Shown here piece by piece: positions 25,154 through 33,584 of a stretch of 64,000 nucleotides of DNA (within the stretch, counting starts at the first letter, position 1; the number at the start of each line of letters is the position of its first letter). The translations under genes and the position numbers were made by a program. The notes below the pieces were generated by a model. It was not told where the DNA came from, searched no databases, and saw only the letters and a program-made list of their open reading frames with translations. The stretch spans positions 1,322,035-1,386,034 of the forward strand of contig AGIF02000001.1 of NCBI GenBank assembly GCA_000227505.4, in the 5' to 3' direction. This DNA comes from a gamma proteobacterium HIMB55 (GTDB taxonomy: Bacteria; Pseudomonadota; Gammaproteobacteria; Pseudomonadales; Halieaceae).

Positions 25154-26059
25154 ATGACAAAACTGGAGCAGCTGGCTGTGATGAGTACCGTAGTCGCAGA
25201 CACGGGCGACATCGACGCGATCGCGAAACTTAAGCCAGTAGATGCAACAACCAACCCCTCACTACTGCTCAAAGCTGCAGGACTCAGCCGCTTTGAGGCG
25301 GACGTAACTGCGCTCAAGGGCAATGCAAACGCTGCGGATGAGTTCGCTGTTCGCGTCGGCTCACAAATCGTTGCGCTCGTGCCGGGTGTTATCAGTACTG
25401 AGGTCGATGCGAGACTGTCCTTCGATACTCAAGCGACGATTGCGAAAGCGGAAAAGCTGATCGAGCTCTATGACAACGCCGGTGTTTCGTCTGACAGAGT
25501 GCTCATCAAGATTGCTTCAACTTGGGAAGGTATCCAAGCGGCGGCTGAATTGGAAAAGCGTGGCATCCATTGCAACCTCACGTTGCTGTTTGGTTTTGAG
25601 CAGGCGCGAGCCTGTGCCGACGCTGGCGTTTTCCTCATTTCGCCCTTTGTTGGTCGAATTACCGATTGGTACAAGGCGAATACGGATATTGTCATTGACT
25701 CGCCTGCACAGGATCCCGGTGTTCAATCGGTTACCAAGATCTTCAATCACTACAAAACACACGGCTATAACACCGTGGTTATGGGGGCGAGTTTCCGTAA
25801 CACGGGACAAATTGAAGCGCTTGCAGGTTGCGACCGTTTAACCATCTCGCCCGATCTCCTTGATGAACTCGGTGCCAGCGACGGCGAACTGCCTGAAGCG
25901 CTCTCGAAAGCACAGGCTGCGACGCAAACCGGCCAGCCGATCTCAGAGAGTGATTTTAGGTTCGAGCATAATGAGAGCGCGATGGCTAGCGAGAAACTCG
26001 CTGACGGCATCAGACGATTTGTTGCGGATCAGGTAAAGTTGGAAGCAGCCCTTGCCTAA
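25154..26059 (+). CDS. tal: Transaldolase (TalB type)
   Basis: This 301-residue enzyme of the pentose-phosphate pathway moves a dihydroxyacetone unit between sugar phosphates through a Schiff base. The catalytic lysine is Lys119 in [12 protein letters not shown]. Other conserved segments are [13 protein letters not shown] near the start, [19 protein letters not shown] and [12 protein letters not shown]. It is slightly shorter than the E. coli enzyme (about 317). Start ATG at 25154 has a GGGGGA ribosome-binding site. A strong terminator follows. It also supplies erythrose-4-phosphate for the nearby DAHP synthase, though the two are not co-transcribed. Confidence 0.95.
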   Translation: MTKLEQLAVMSTVVADTGDIDAIAKLKPVDATTNPSLLLKAAGLSRFEADVTALKGNANAADEFAVRVGSQIVALVPGVISTEVDARLSFDTQATIAKAEKLIELYDNAGVSSDRVLIKIASTWEGIQAAAELEKRGIHCNLTLLFGFEQARACADAGVFLISPFVGRITDWYKANTDIVIDSPAQDPGVQSVTKIFNHYKTHGYNTVVMGASFRNTGQIEALAGCDRLTISPDLLDELGASDGELPEALSKAQAATQTGQPISESDFRFEHNESAMASEKLADGIRRFVADQVKLEAALA

Positions 26060-26116
26060 GTTCTAGGCGCAATCTCGTGGATGCGTTTCTTGAGAACTCA
26101 GAGGCAAGCATTCAAC

Positions 26117-26143
26117 AAAAAAGCGCCCGAGGGCGCTTTTTTA
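26117..26143 (+). terminator. Terminator after transaldolase
   Basis: AAAAGCGCC pairs with GGCGCTTTT around a CGAG loop near 26119-26140, followed by a T-run interrupted by one A. It lies about 60 bases after the stop codon. A-runs on the left make it usable in both directions. Confidence 0.8.
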
Positions 26144-26295
26144 TTACGTATCAATCGTTAAGGCATCGTCAGTGGCTATTAAGCTATCTGAGTTCTACCG
26201 TTGAACCGAGCGCTACTGGCTGATACTTGCGACAGATGCACCGACTATTCATGTGTCACGCATCGAGTGGCTCAAAAACCACCTTAAGGCTCAGA

Positions 26296-27078
26296 TTAAC
26301 CAAACTTCGCCTCGCGCTTCTCGAAAAATGCAGCCACTGCCTCGAGTTGATTGGGCTTGTAGATAATCTCCGTTTGCTCGACAGACTCAGCCATGAGCAA
26401 GTCCGCATCGGTCGCATCGCCCATCATGTTGGAGATACGTTTTGCACCTCGAATCGCATCTGGATTCTTGCTTGCGATAACGTGGGCGAGCTCCATAGCT
26501 CGCGCAAGCGGATCCTCATTCACCTCGGTCGCGAACCCATAAGTCTGTGCGTCCTCGCCTGAGAACATCTCGTTGGTGTAAACCAGACGGCGCAAAATGT
26601 CGTCACGCACATTACCGCGCCAGAGCGGGTAACCCGACATATCAGGCACTAAGCCCCAGCGCATTTCCATAACCGCACAACGCGTTTCAGGATGAATGAT
26701 CTTGATGTCAGAGCCTGCCATCAATTGAAGCCCACCGCCGAAACACACTCCGTGCACAGCAGCTATCACAGGCACCGGTAGCTGACGCCAACCCCACCCC
26801 ATCTGCTGCACCCAGTTTGCCTTGCCATGGGTTCGAGGAACGAGGTCAGAGGGTGCGTCATCGTTGAGTCCAAAACTTCCTAGGTCGAGACCTGCGCAAA
26901 ACGCATTGCCCTCGCCGCTCAGCACAATCACTCTGATGGAATCATCAGCAGCAAGTGCTTCAAGCGCAGCACTGAGGCCCTCGAACATCGCTGGATCAAG
27001 CGCGTTCATTTTATCGCCTCGGTTTAATCTTACGTGGCAGACACCGTCTGTAGTGCTCATCAATACGCGATCTGACAT
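26296..27078 (-). CDS. Crotonase-family enoyl-CoA hydratase
   Basis: This 260-residue protein has oxyanion-hole segments AFCAGLDLGSFG and VHGVCFGGGLQLMAGSD. The hydratase glutamate position in the second segment is occupied by Gln (GGGLQLM), while MRWGLVPDMSG lacks the usual PE. It therefore looks like the crotonase subgroup often annotated enoyl-CoA hydratase whose true reaction is unknown (isomerase or hydrolase are possible). AAGGAAAAA precedes the ATG. It is convergent with transaldolase and divergent from the aldehyde dehydrogenase. Confidence 0.8.
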   Translation of the reverse strand: MSDRVLMSTTDGVCHVRLNRGDKMNALDPAMFEGLSAALEALAADDSIRVIVLSGEGNAFCAGLDLGSFGLNDDAPSDLVPRTHGKANWVQQMGWGWRQLPVPVIAAVHGVCFGGGLQLMAGSDIKIIHPETRCAVMEMRWGLVPDMSGYPLWRGNVRDDILRRLVYTNEMFSGEDAQTYGFATEVNEDPLARAMELAHVIASKNPDAIRGAKRISNMMGDATDADLLMAESVEQTEIIYKPNQLEAVAAFFEKREAKFG

Positions 27079-27378
27079 TTGTTTTTCCTTTTTTATAGGT
27101 AGCTATGTCTACCGATTTATATGTTCAACACCTTCAATGTGGAATGGCCTTTTTGGCAAAGACTTGAGGCCCGCATACTGTTACGTGACCCTCACAGCGC
27201 ATAATAGCGACCGCTAGGAGTACCGGCAATTAGCGGTCATACACCGCAGTCATCGGGATGCACATTAAAAGCAGTAGAAACCGCCCACACATCGACGGCC
27301 CAAAAAGAAAAATTGGTATTTGCAAAGCCGCGATCACAGGGGTACTTTTCGGTCTCAACCAAAAATAACGAGGCCACC
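27079..27378. other. Divergent intergenic region, crotonase / aldehyde dehydrogenase
   Basis: This 300-base gap must hold both promoters. No convincing boxes, dyads or hairpins were found by eye. An in-frame upstream extension of the aldehyde dehydrogenase to 27313 is open but lacks a ribosome-binding site. Confidence 0.4.
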
Positions 27379-28848
27379 ATGAACTCGATCGCAGATATCA
27401 ATCCAACTATCGCCGCGTCTGTAGAGCAGGCAGAGGCCATTCGTGGCTCAATGCAGATGAAGCTCGATGAGATGCGCCAGGCATACCATAAAGCGCCCTA
27501 CCCGACCCTCGACGAGCGAAAGCACGATCTGAAACAGCTTAAGCGACTCATCGGAGACAACACCGAGGCAATTGCCAAGGCAATCTCTGAGGACTACGGG
27601 CACCGTTCAGAGCACGAGACCATGTTTGCGGAATTCATCGGTACCGGGGGCGGCATTGATGACATTCTCAAAAATTTAAAGAAGTGGATGAAAGATGAGA
27701 AGCGTCACATTGACTCCACGATGTTTCCCTTTGCGAGCAATACGGTAAAGCCTCAACCACTGGGCGTCGTGGGGCTTATTATTCCTTGGAACTTCCCCGT
27801 CTTTTTGTCGGTATCGCAGATCGCTACGGCGTTTGCTGCGGGTAACCGAGTCATGGTCAAAATGTCCGAAAACAGCCGTTCGCTGACGCGACTACTCCGT
27901 GAGCTCTCTCCAAAGTATTTACCCGAGGACAAGCTTGTATTCCTAGAGGAGACGGGCGGCGTTGGTATCGAGTTCTCCAAACTCGCATTCGACCTCATCA
28001 TCTTCACTGGATCAGGTGCGACGGGTAAAAAAGTGATGGCATCTGCTGCAGAGAACCTCACACCCGTGATCCTCGAGCTGGGTGGTAAGTCCCCCGCCAT
28101 TATCGATCCAAAATACGATCTCGCAAAAGCTGCCGAGCGCATCATGTTTGCCAAGCAGTTCAACGCAGGCCAAATTTGCGTCAATGTCGATTACGTGATG
28201 GTCCATAAGTCACAGGCCGATGAATTTATTCAGCACTGTAGTGACTGGCTAAAAGCGAACGTGCCAACGGTTAATTCAGATGACTATACGTCAATGATCG
28301 ACCAGCGTGCCTATGACCGCATGATGGCAACACTTGATGATGCGCGCGCTTATGGTGCCAAGATCATTAACCCCACCGGCGAAGAGCCTAACCCCGAGAC
28401 ACGCAAGGTCCCCGTGCAGTTTGTGGTAGATACTTCGCCTGAGATGATCATTCGCAACCGCGAAACCTTTGGTCCGCTACTGATGATTGTGACTTACGAG
28501 TCAGAAGACGACGTGATTGCACATGTCAACGCGGGAGACCGCCCACTGGCCATGTATCCGTTCACAAAAAACAAAAAACTCGCCGATCACTACATCACCC
28601 ACATTATGTCGGGAGGTGTGAGTATCAATGACGCGCTGCTTCACGTATCACAGCATGATCTACCCTTTGGTGGTGTCGGTGGCAGCGGTATGGGTCATTA
28701 CCACGGCAAGGAAGGCTTCATGTCTTGCTCGAAGATGCGCCCAGTGTTCCATCAGGCAAACTTCACCATCAATAAGTTCATGGGACCTCCCTACGTGGGC
28801 TTTAAAGACAAGATGTACCGAGCGCTCACCAAGAAAAATCTGAAGTAG
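27379..28848 (+). CDS. Coniferyl-aldehyde-type NAD(P) aldehyde dehydrogenase
   Basis: This 489-residue protein belongs to the aldehyde dehydrogenase superfamily. VGLIIPWNFPVFLS binds the cofactor and FTGSGATGKKVM is the Rossmann turn. The general base Glu lies in VILELGGKSPAII, and the nucleophile Cys in FNAGQICVNVDY. The overall pattern and the C-terminal GGVGGSGMGHYHGKEGF match the subgroup named coniferyl aldehyde dehydrogenase (CalB), which also includes fatty-aldehyde enzymes. ATG at 27379 has CGAGG upstream. A strong terminator follows. No lignin-monomer genes lie nearby, so the aldehyde is uncertain. Confidence 0.87.
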   Translation: MNSIADINPTIAASVEQAEAIRGSMQMKLDEMRQAYHKAPYPTLDERKHDLKQLKRLIGDNTEAIAKAISEDYGHRSEHETMFAEFIGTGGGIDDILKNLKKWMKDEKRHIDSTMFPFASNTVKPQPLGVVGLIIPWNFPVFLSVSQIATAFAAGNRVMVKMSENSRSLTRLLRELSPKYLPEDKLVFLEETGGVGIEFSKLAFDLIIFTGSGATGKKVMASAAENLTPVILELGGKSPAIIDPKYDLAKAAERIMFAKQFNAGQICVNVDYVMVHKSQADEFIQHCSDWLKANVPTVNSDDYTSMIDQRAYDRMMATLDDARAYGAKIINPTGEEPNPETRKVPVQFVVDTSPEMIIRNRETFGPLLMIVTYESEDDVIAHVNAGDRPLAMYPFTKNKKLADHYITHIMSGGVSINDALLHVSQHDLPFGGVGGSGMGHYHGKEGFMSCSKMRPVFHQANFTINKFMGPPYVGFKDKMYRALTKKNLK

Positions 28849-28864
28849 TGCAGAGCACTCTCAC

Positions 28865-28896
28865 AAAAAAAAGGCCCCTAATGGGGCCTTTTTTTG
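28865..28896 (+). terminator. Strong terminator after aldehyde dehydrogenase
   Basis: A GGCCCC / GGGGCC stem flanked by long A- and T-runs with a TAAT loop, usable in both directions. It lies 17 bases after the stop codon. Confidence 0.9.
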
Positions 28897-29043
28897 TGCA
28901 CCGCGTTCGACTCAAATTTTATGCGCTAGTCGAAGCTGCGAATGGCGTTTCGAGTGTTGAACTTCTCTAGCGATACACTGATCACTGCGGTCCTCTTACC
29001 AGAGTGTGCTGTTATCACAACGCTACGCTCGCAGAACCCTCAA

Positions 29044-30624
29044 TTACCAAAATGCCGCATAAATCAGTACTAGGATCAATCCGATCGCAATCGACGCGAC
29101 ATTAAACCCTTGCGTTGTGCCGAACTGAATATCGCCCAGCATGACGGGCTGCCCCTCCTCAGGTGCCTGTGTCAGGCGCGAGACAATAACGCCTAGCGCC
29201 ACGTTCAGCAAAAATACGAGCCAGATGCGCAAGACAAAAGGTAGATCCGGCATGCTCATCTTTAGCGCCAAACTGGCGACGACTGAGCCAATTAACACGG
29301 CGTAGGCACTCGCTTCATTGGCACGACGATCAAAGAAACCCAAAAGGAAAATAATCACCACCCCAGGCGCGATAAAGCCCGTGTACTCCTGAATCGTTTG
29401 AAAAGCGCTCTCCATACCCCCCAGAAACGGGCGTGCAAGAACCAGCGCGATGAGCATCGCTGCAAAGGCAACAACACGCCCTACGGTGACGTAATGTGCT
29501 TCGCCTCGATCTCCAGAGGTGTATTGCTTGTAAATATCCATCGTGAAGATAGTTGCAATCGAGTTCATCATTGATGCCAGCGACGAGACGATTGCCGCGA
29601 TCAGAGCGGCAAAAACCAGCCCGCGAAGCCCCTCGGGTGCCAATTTCATCAACTCGCCGTAGGTTCGATCTGATTTTTCATTCAGAACTTCTGCAGCAAG
29701 AGCACCATCTTGAGAAAGAACCAGTGCAGCAATGCCGGGAATGACCACAATGAGCGGAATGAGTAGCTTCAAAAAGGCCGCAAAAGCGAGGCCCTTCTGA
29801 GCTTCAGCGAGGCTCTCCGCACCGAGCGCTCTTTGAATGATGTATTGGTTAAACCCCCAATACGAAAAATGCAGGACCCAGAGCCCCCCTAACAAGGTCC
29901 AAATACCTGGAAGATCCCCGTAATTGGGATGTGACTCATCGAGAATCATTTCAAAATGGCCGGGAACCTCTTCACCCAGCCGGGCCAGCCCAGCTCCTGC
30001 GCCATTTCCTGATCCGACTGCATCCAGCGCAATCCAGGTGATAGCCAAACCGCCCAGGATAAGAATCACGACTTGGATAATGTCGGTCAGCGCTACCGCT
30101 TTCAAGCCACCATAAATCGAGTACATTACCGCGAAGATGGCGAGACCTATCATGGCAGTCATGACATCAAGCCCAGTAAGACTCTCGATTGCGAGGCCAC
30201 CCAACCATAGAACAGCGGTTAAATTCACAGCGGTATATAAGACAATCCAATAAAAGGACATCAAGGACTTAACACCCGTGCCGTAACGCGTCTGAAGGAA
30301 CTGCGGCATTGTGTAAATTTCGCGCTTTAAGAAGATGGGCAGGAAATACTTGGCCACAATAAGCAGCACAATCGCCGCCTGCCACTCGTAAGCTGCAATC
30401 GCCAGACCGACGACAAAGCCTTGCCCGGACTGACCAATAATTTGCTCGGCCGATATGTTAGCCGCGATCAAGGAAGCGCCAATCGCCCACCAAGGCAGCG
30501 TCCTACCTGCTAGGAAATAATCCTCTGTGGTTTTTGCCTGACCTGAGTCACGTGAAACCCACTGAGCGATGCCAAATAAACCGATGGCGTATACCGCCAG
30601 AATCACCAAATCAATGGTGCCCAT
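29044..30624 (-). CDS. Sodium/solute symporter (SSS family, sugar type)
   Basis: This 526-residue inner-membrane protein has about 14 hydrophobic segments. The N-terminal part DYFLAGRTLPWWAIGASLIA and NISAEQIIGQSGQGF match the SGLT-like branch of the solute:sodium symporters (vSGLT and relatives), which bring sugars in with sodium. It is 44 bases downstream of a GH3 beta-glucosidase gene in the same orientation, so the pair likely forms an operon: glucosidase releases glucose in the periplasm, symporter imports it. The ribosome-binding site is GGGG before the ATG. Confidence 0.88.
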   Translation of the reverse strand: MGTIDLVILAVYAIGLFGIAQWVSRDSGQAKTTEDYFLAGRTLPWWAIGASLIAANISAEQIIGQSGQGFVVGLAIAAYEWQAAIVLLIVAKYFLPIFLKREIYTMPQFLQTRYGTGVKSLMSFYWIVLYTAVNLTAVLWLGGLAIESLTGLDVMTAMIGLAIFAVMYSIYGGLKAVALTDIIQVVILILGGLAITWIALDAVGSGNGAGAGLARLGEEVPGHFEMILDESHPNYGDLPGIWTLLGGLWVLHFSYWGFNQYIIQRALGAESLAEAQKGLAFAAFLKLLIPLIVVIPGIAALVLSQDGALAAEVLNEKSDRTYGELMKLAPEGLRGLVFAALIAAIVSSLASMMNSIATIFTMDIYKQYTSGDRGEAHYVTVGRVVAFAAMLIALVLARPFLGGMESAFQTIQEYTGFIAPGVVIIFLLGFFDRRANEASAYAVLIGSVVASLALKMSMPDLPFVLRIWLVFLLNVALGVIVSRLTQAPEEGQPVMLGDIQFGTTQGFNVASIAIGLILVLIYAAFW

Positions 30625-30668
30625 ATGAACCCCTTTTATTATTTGTTCTCGACAGGCGGGTGAGAGCG

Positions 30669-33167
30669 CTAGTCGAGCAACATTGTGTCGTTAACAAGGT
30701 CTGCACAAGATGCGATCGATCGTATCTCAGGCATCGTTGTTAATTTGATCTCCGATATGTCCAGCGTTATATCACCCTCTGTTGCTAGCACAAAGGCTGT
30801 ATTTACCTGCGCCAAATTTAGACCCGCCTCTTGGAAGCAGGCGACGGGTACTGCGCGCTTGGTCCACTCACCCACAGGAGCGTCGAGTAATACTTTGGTG
30901 AATCGCACAGCACCCGAGCAGGGATATTTGCAGTCCATGCGTAACGATACAGGTGACGTAGGCGGACTCTGAATCCTGAAGTCGATTGATAACGCGCCTC
31001 CCGCGTCATTAAGCGCCGTCAGATCGGTGGGGTACTCAGACTGCATGTAAACCTGCGAAAGCCGCCCTTCAGCACCTGTGAAGGTCAAGCGTCGAGCATC
31101 CTCTTGGACTAAACGATCAATTGCCTCGATGGTCACACTACCGGTTGACGATTGGGAACTGCTGGATGTTGCCTCGACCGCCCAATCACTCGAGTCTCCC
31201 GAGAAGAGTTTCCAGGAACCGCGAGGCCCACCATTGAACACTTCTTGATCGAGACTGTTGTCCGCACCAATCAACACTTCGGATAGGTCACTCCAAGCAA
31301 ACGCATCGGTTACAGACAGCCCGTATCCAATTGGAAAAGCAAATGTATCAACGGGCAAGTCGCGATCGATAGCATTGACGTCTAGCGCTGGCCACGGCAT
31401 CGGTAACCTGCCTGTGAAATCGTGCTGGACGCCTCCGTCTGCGTCTTGCAGTAACACGTCCGCCACGCCCTGCCCTTCGCTACCCGGCAACCAAGAAACG
31501 ACAAACGCGTCACTCAAGTTCAGGATGTCGTTCACCCACATCGGACGGCCCGTAAGGAAAACCGCAACGACAGGAATGCCACGTTCTTTCAGAGCCTTCA
31601 TGCGTGACCGTTCAGCACGCTGGTCGTACCACGCCACCGAATACACATCACCCTGCATCTCAGCGTACGGTGTTTCACCGAAGACGAAGATCGCGGCGTC
31701 TACTTCTGCTGACTCATCAGTGGTGATGCTCCCGCCGGCCGCCTCAAGTTGCTGTTTGAGACCACCCAAAATAGATGTTGCTCCGGGGAAATCGGCGTTC
31801 GTATTACCCGTCCCTTGCCAGCTGATGGTCCACCCACCGCTCTGTTGTCCTATATCGTCGGCACCAGGACCGGTCACGAGGTAATGCTGATCGGCGGGAA
31901 GTGGTAGCAACCCCTGATTATTCTTCAAAAGAACCTGAGACTTCCTAACGGCTTCTCGGGCAATAGCTCTGTGGTCAGTGTGTCCAATTTGATCGCGATA
32001 CTCTGCGGCAAACTGAGAGGGCAAGCCACGCGTAAACAGACCTGCCTTGATCTTCATTACTAGGATTCGCGATACAGCCTCATCGATACGCGCTTCCGAA
32101 ATCTCACCCGCTGCGACCTGCTCTAGCATATTATTATAGAGCGACCTCCAATCAGCGGGCACCATCACCATATCGATGCCGGCATTGACTGCCTGGGCAC
32201 AGTTGTCGTTGGTGCATCCAAGAACCTCACCGACACCATTCCAATCGCTAACTACCATCCCTTCGAAACCCATATCCCCTCTGAGGAGATCAGTCAGAAT
32301 GGCTTTGCTACCGTGAATCTTGTCTCCATACCAACTATTAAAAGATGACATGACGCTCATGACATCTTTATCAATCGCTTCGACATAGCCCTGCCCGTGG
32401 ATGGCCACCAGTTCTTCTAGCGGTAAACTGGTTTCGCCGCGATCATCACCTCGCAACGTGCCACCGTCGCCGATGAAGTGCTTTGCGGTGGAGGCAATTC
32501 CCTCTGCTTGCATAGCATCCACGATAGGTGCAACAAAGCTTGCAGCGATTTGAGGATCCGAACTGAAGGATTCATACGTTCGACCCCAGCGCGCATCTTT
32601 TGCCACGGCCACTGTCGGCGCGAAGATCCAATCGATCCCCGTTGCTTTCACCTCACGAGCGGTGGCGCCGATGATTTGTGAGACCAATTTCGTATCGCGA
32701 GTGGCGCCGAGACCGATGTTGTGTGGGAATAGTGTCGCACCCATAACGTTGTTATGACCGTGAACGGCGTCCGTACCCCACACAATGGGGATTCCCGCAC
32801 CACCACTAGAGGTATCCATCGATGCTGTGTAATAAGCATCGGCAAGTGCTACCCAGTCTTCTACCGTGGCGTATTTATTCTCCTGTGGAAACGAGCCACC
32901 TCCGTTGAGCACACTTCCCAAACCGTAGACCCGAACATCCTCAGGGGTAACGTCGCGAATCTCTCCTTGAATCATTTGGCCGACTTTCTGCTCAATCGTC
33001 ATCTGCGCGGTTATGGCACTAGCGCATGACTTCGCTTCGTCCATCGAGAATGCTGTGGCGGCACAGCTCGAATCGACACTATTAGCAGTCGATGGCTTCT
33101 CAAGCTGGCATGCCGAGAGCAAAAGAATAAATGCGGAAGTAGAAATGGATAACCGTAAAAGTCGCAT
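30669..33167 (-). CDS. GH3 beta-glucosidase lipoprotein with C-terminal ExoP-like domain
   Basis: This 832-residue protein has a lipoprotein signal (lipobox LLSAC, Cys20), followed by a GH3 catalytic region that starts at TIEQKVGQMIQGEI. AVHGHNNVMGATLFPHNIG, AKHFIGDGGT and the nucleophile Asp in GMVVSDWNGVG are family hallmarks. The (alpha/beta)6 domain follows with SQVLLKNNQGLLPLP. The last 190 residues or so form a beta-sandwich with LRMDCKYPCSG, like the ExoP C-terminal galactose-binding module of marine exo-1,3/1,4-beta-glucanases. It likely trims beta-1,3/1,4-gluco-oligosaccharides. It is divergent from the TonB receptor and followed by the sugar symporter. Confidence 0.92.
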   Translation of the reverse strand: MRLLRLSISTSAFILLLSACQLEKPSTANSVDSSCAATAFSMDEAKSCASAITAQMTIEQKVGQMIQGEIRDVTPEDVRVYGLGSVLNGGGSFPQENKYATVEDWVALADAYYTASMDTSSGGAGIPIVWGTDAVHGHNNVMGATLFPHNIGLGATRDTKLVSQIIGATAREVKATGIDWIFAPTVAVAKDARWGRTYESFSSDPQIAASFVAPIVDAMQAEGIASTAKHFIGDGGTLRGDDRGETSLPLEELVAIHGQGYVEAIDKDVMSVMSSFNSWYGDKIHGSKAILTDLLRGDMGFEGMVVSDWNGVGEVLGCTNDNCAQAVNAGIDMVMVPADWRSLYNNMLEQVAAGEISEARIDEAVSRILVMKIKAGLFTRGLPSQFAAEYRDQIGHTDHRAIAREAVRKSQVLLKNNQGLLPLPADQHYLVTGPGADDIGQQSGGWTISWQGTGNTNADFPGATSILGGLKQQLEAAGGSITTDESAEVDAAIFVFGETPYAEMQGDVYSVAWYDQRAERSRMKALKERGIPVVAVFLTGRPMWVNDILNLSDAFVVSWLPGSEGQGVADVLLQDADGGVQHDFTGRLPMPWPALDVNAIDRDLPVDTFAFPIGYGLSVTDAFAWSDLSEVLIGADNSLDQEVFNGGPRGSWKLFSGDSSDWAVEATSSSSQSSTGSVTIEAIDRLVQEDARRLTFTGAEGRLSQVYMQSEYPTDLTALNDAGGALSIDFRIQSPPTSPVSLRMDCKYPCSGAVRFTKVLLDAPVGEWTKRAVPVACFQEAGLNLAQVNTAFVLATEGDITLDISEIKLTTMPEIRSIASCADLVNDTMLLD

Positions 33168-33584
33168 AGCCTGTCGTTAGTCCCTGATTATTGAGGCAAC
33201 ACAACGCCTCTGTAACAAACACCCTTACTGGCAGTGCAAGCTTGCAACATTCAGCGATTCAGATGGGCGTCGAACTCTGGTTTGCAATCTACTTCCTCCG
33301 CGCAATTATCTGCGACTCTTTTGCGACGGCAGGGTCATGAGAGAAGCCAAAATGGACGGGCGGTCACTGGCAATGACTCTTCCAGCTATCGCTAGCATGG
33401 TGGCCAATTTCTGAGCGGAAAAACCTTTGAGGACAAGGCCTTTCGACCACTCGATTAATCGCTTCCCATTTACCGCACCGATATCCCGACTTGTCTCAAG
33501 GTCACTGTCCTACCGCCAGCGCTCGTGGGATGTTACGGTCTGGAAAAAATTCAAACCAATAAACTAGTCGGGGTTACTCCAAAC
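33168..33584. other. Divergent control region of the glucan locus
   Basis: These 417 bases lie between the GH3-symporter operon and the TonB receptor-halogenase operon. They contain a perfect 12-base palindrome at 33235-33246 and GGGGTTACTC at 33570-33579 just before the receptor start. I see no clear -35/-10 pair. Regulation of both arms of the locus is likely to act here. Confidence 0.6.
33235..33246. promoter_or_regulatory. Palindrome TGCAAGCTTGCA, candidate operator
   Basis: This perfect 12-base palindrome has A-rich and T-rich arms around a central GC, 67 bases upstream of the GH3 start. The shape is reminiscent of LacI-family operators, but no LacI-type gene is in the window. Chance occurrence is possible. 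Confidence 0.35.

Noticed and set aside
27313-27378. N-terminal extension of the aldehyde dehydrogenase
   Set aside because: No ribosome-binding site; ATG at 27379 has CGAGG and matches the family start.
31258-31884. 208-codon plus-strand open frame
   Set aside because: Antisense to the GH3 gene; low-complexity Ser/Thr/Pro-rich translation typical of a shadow frame.
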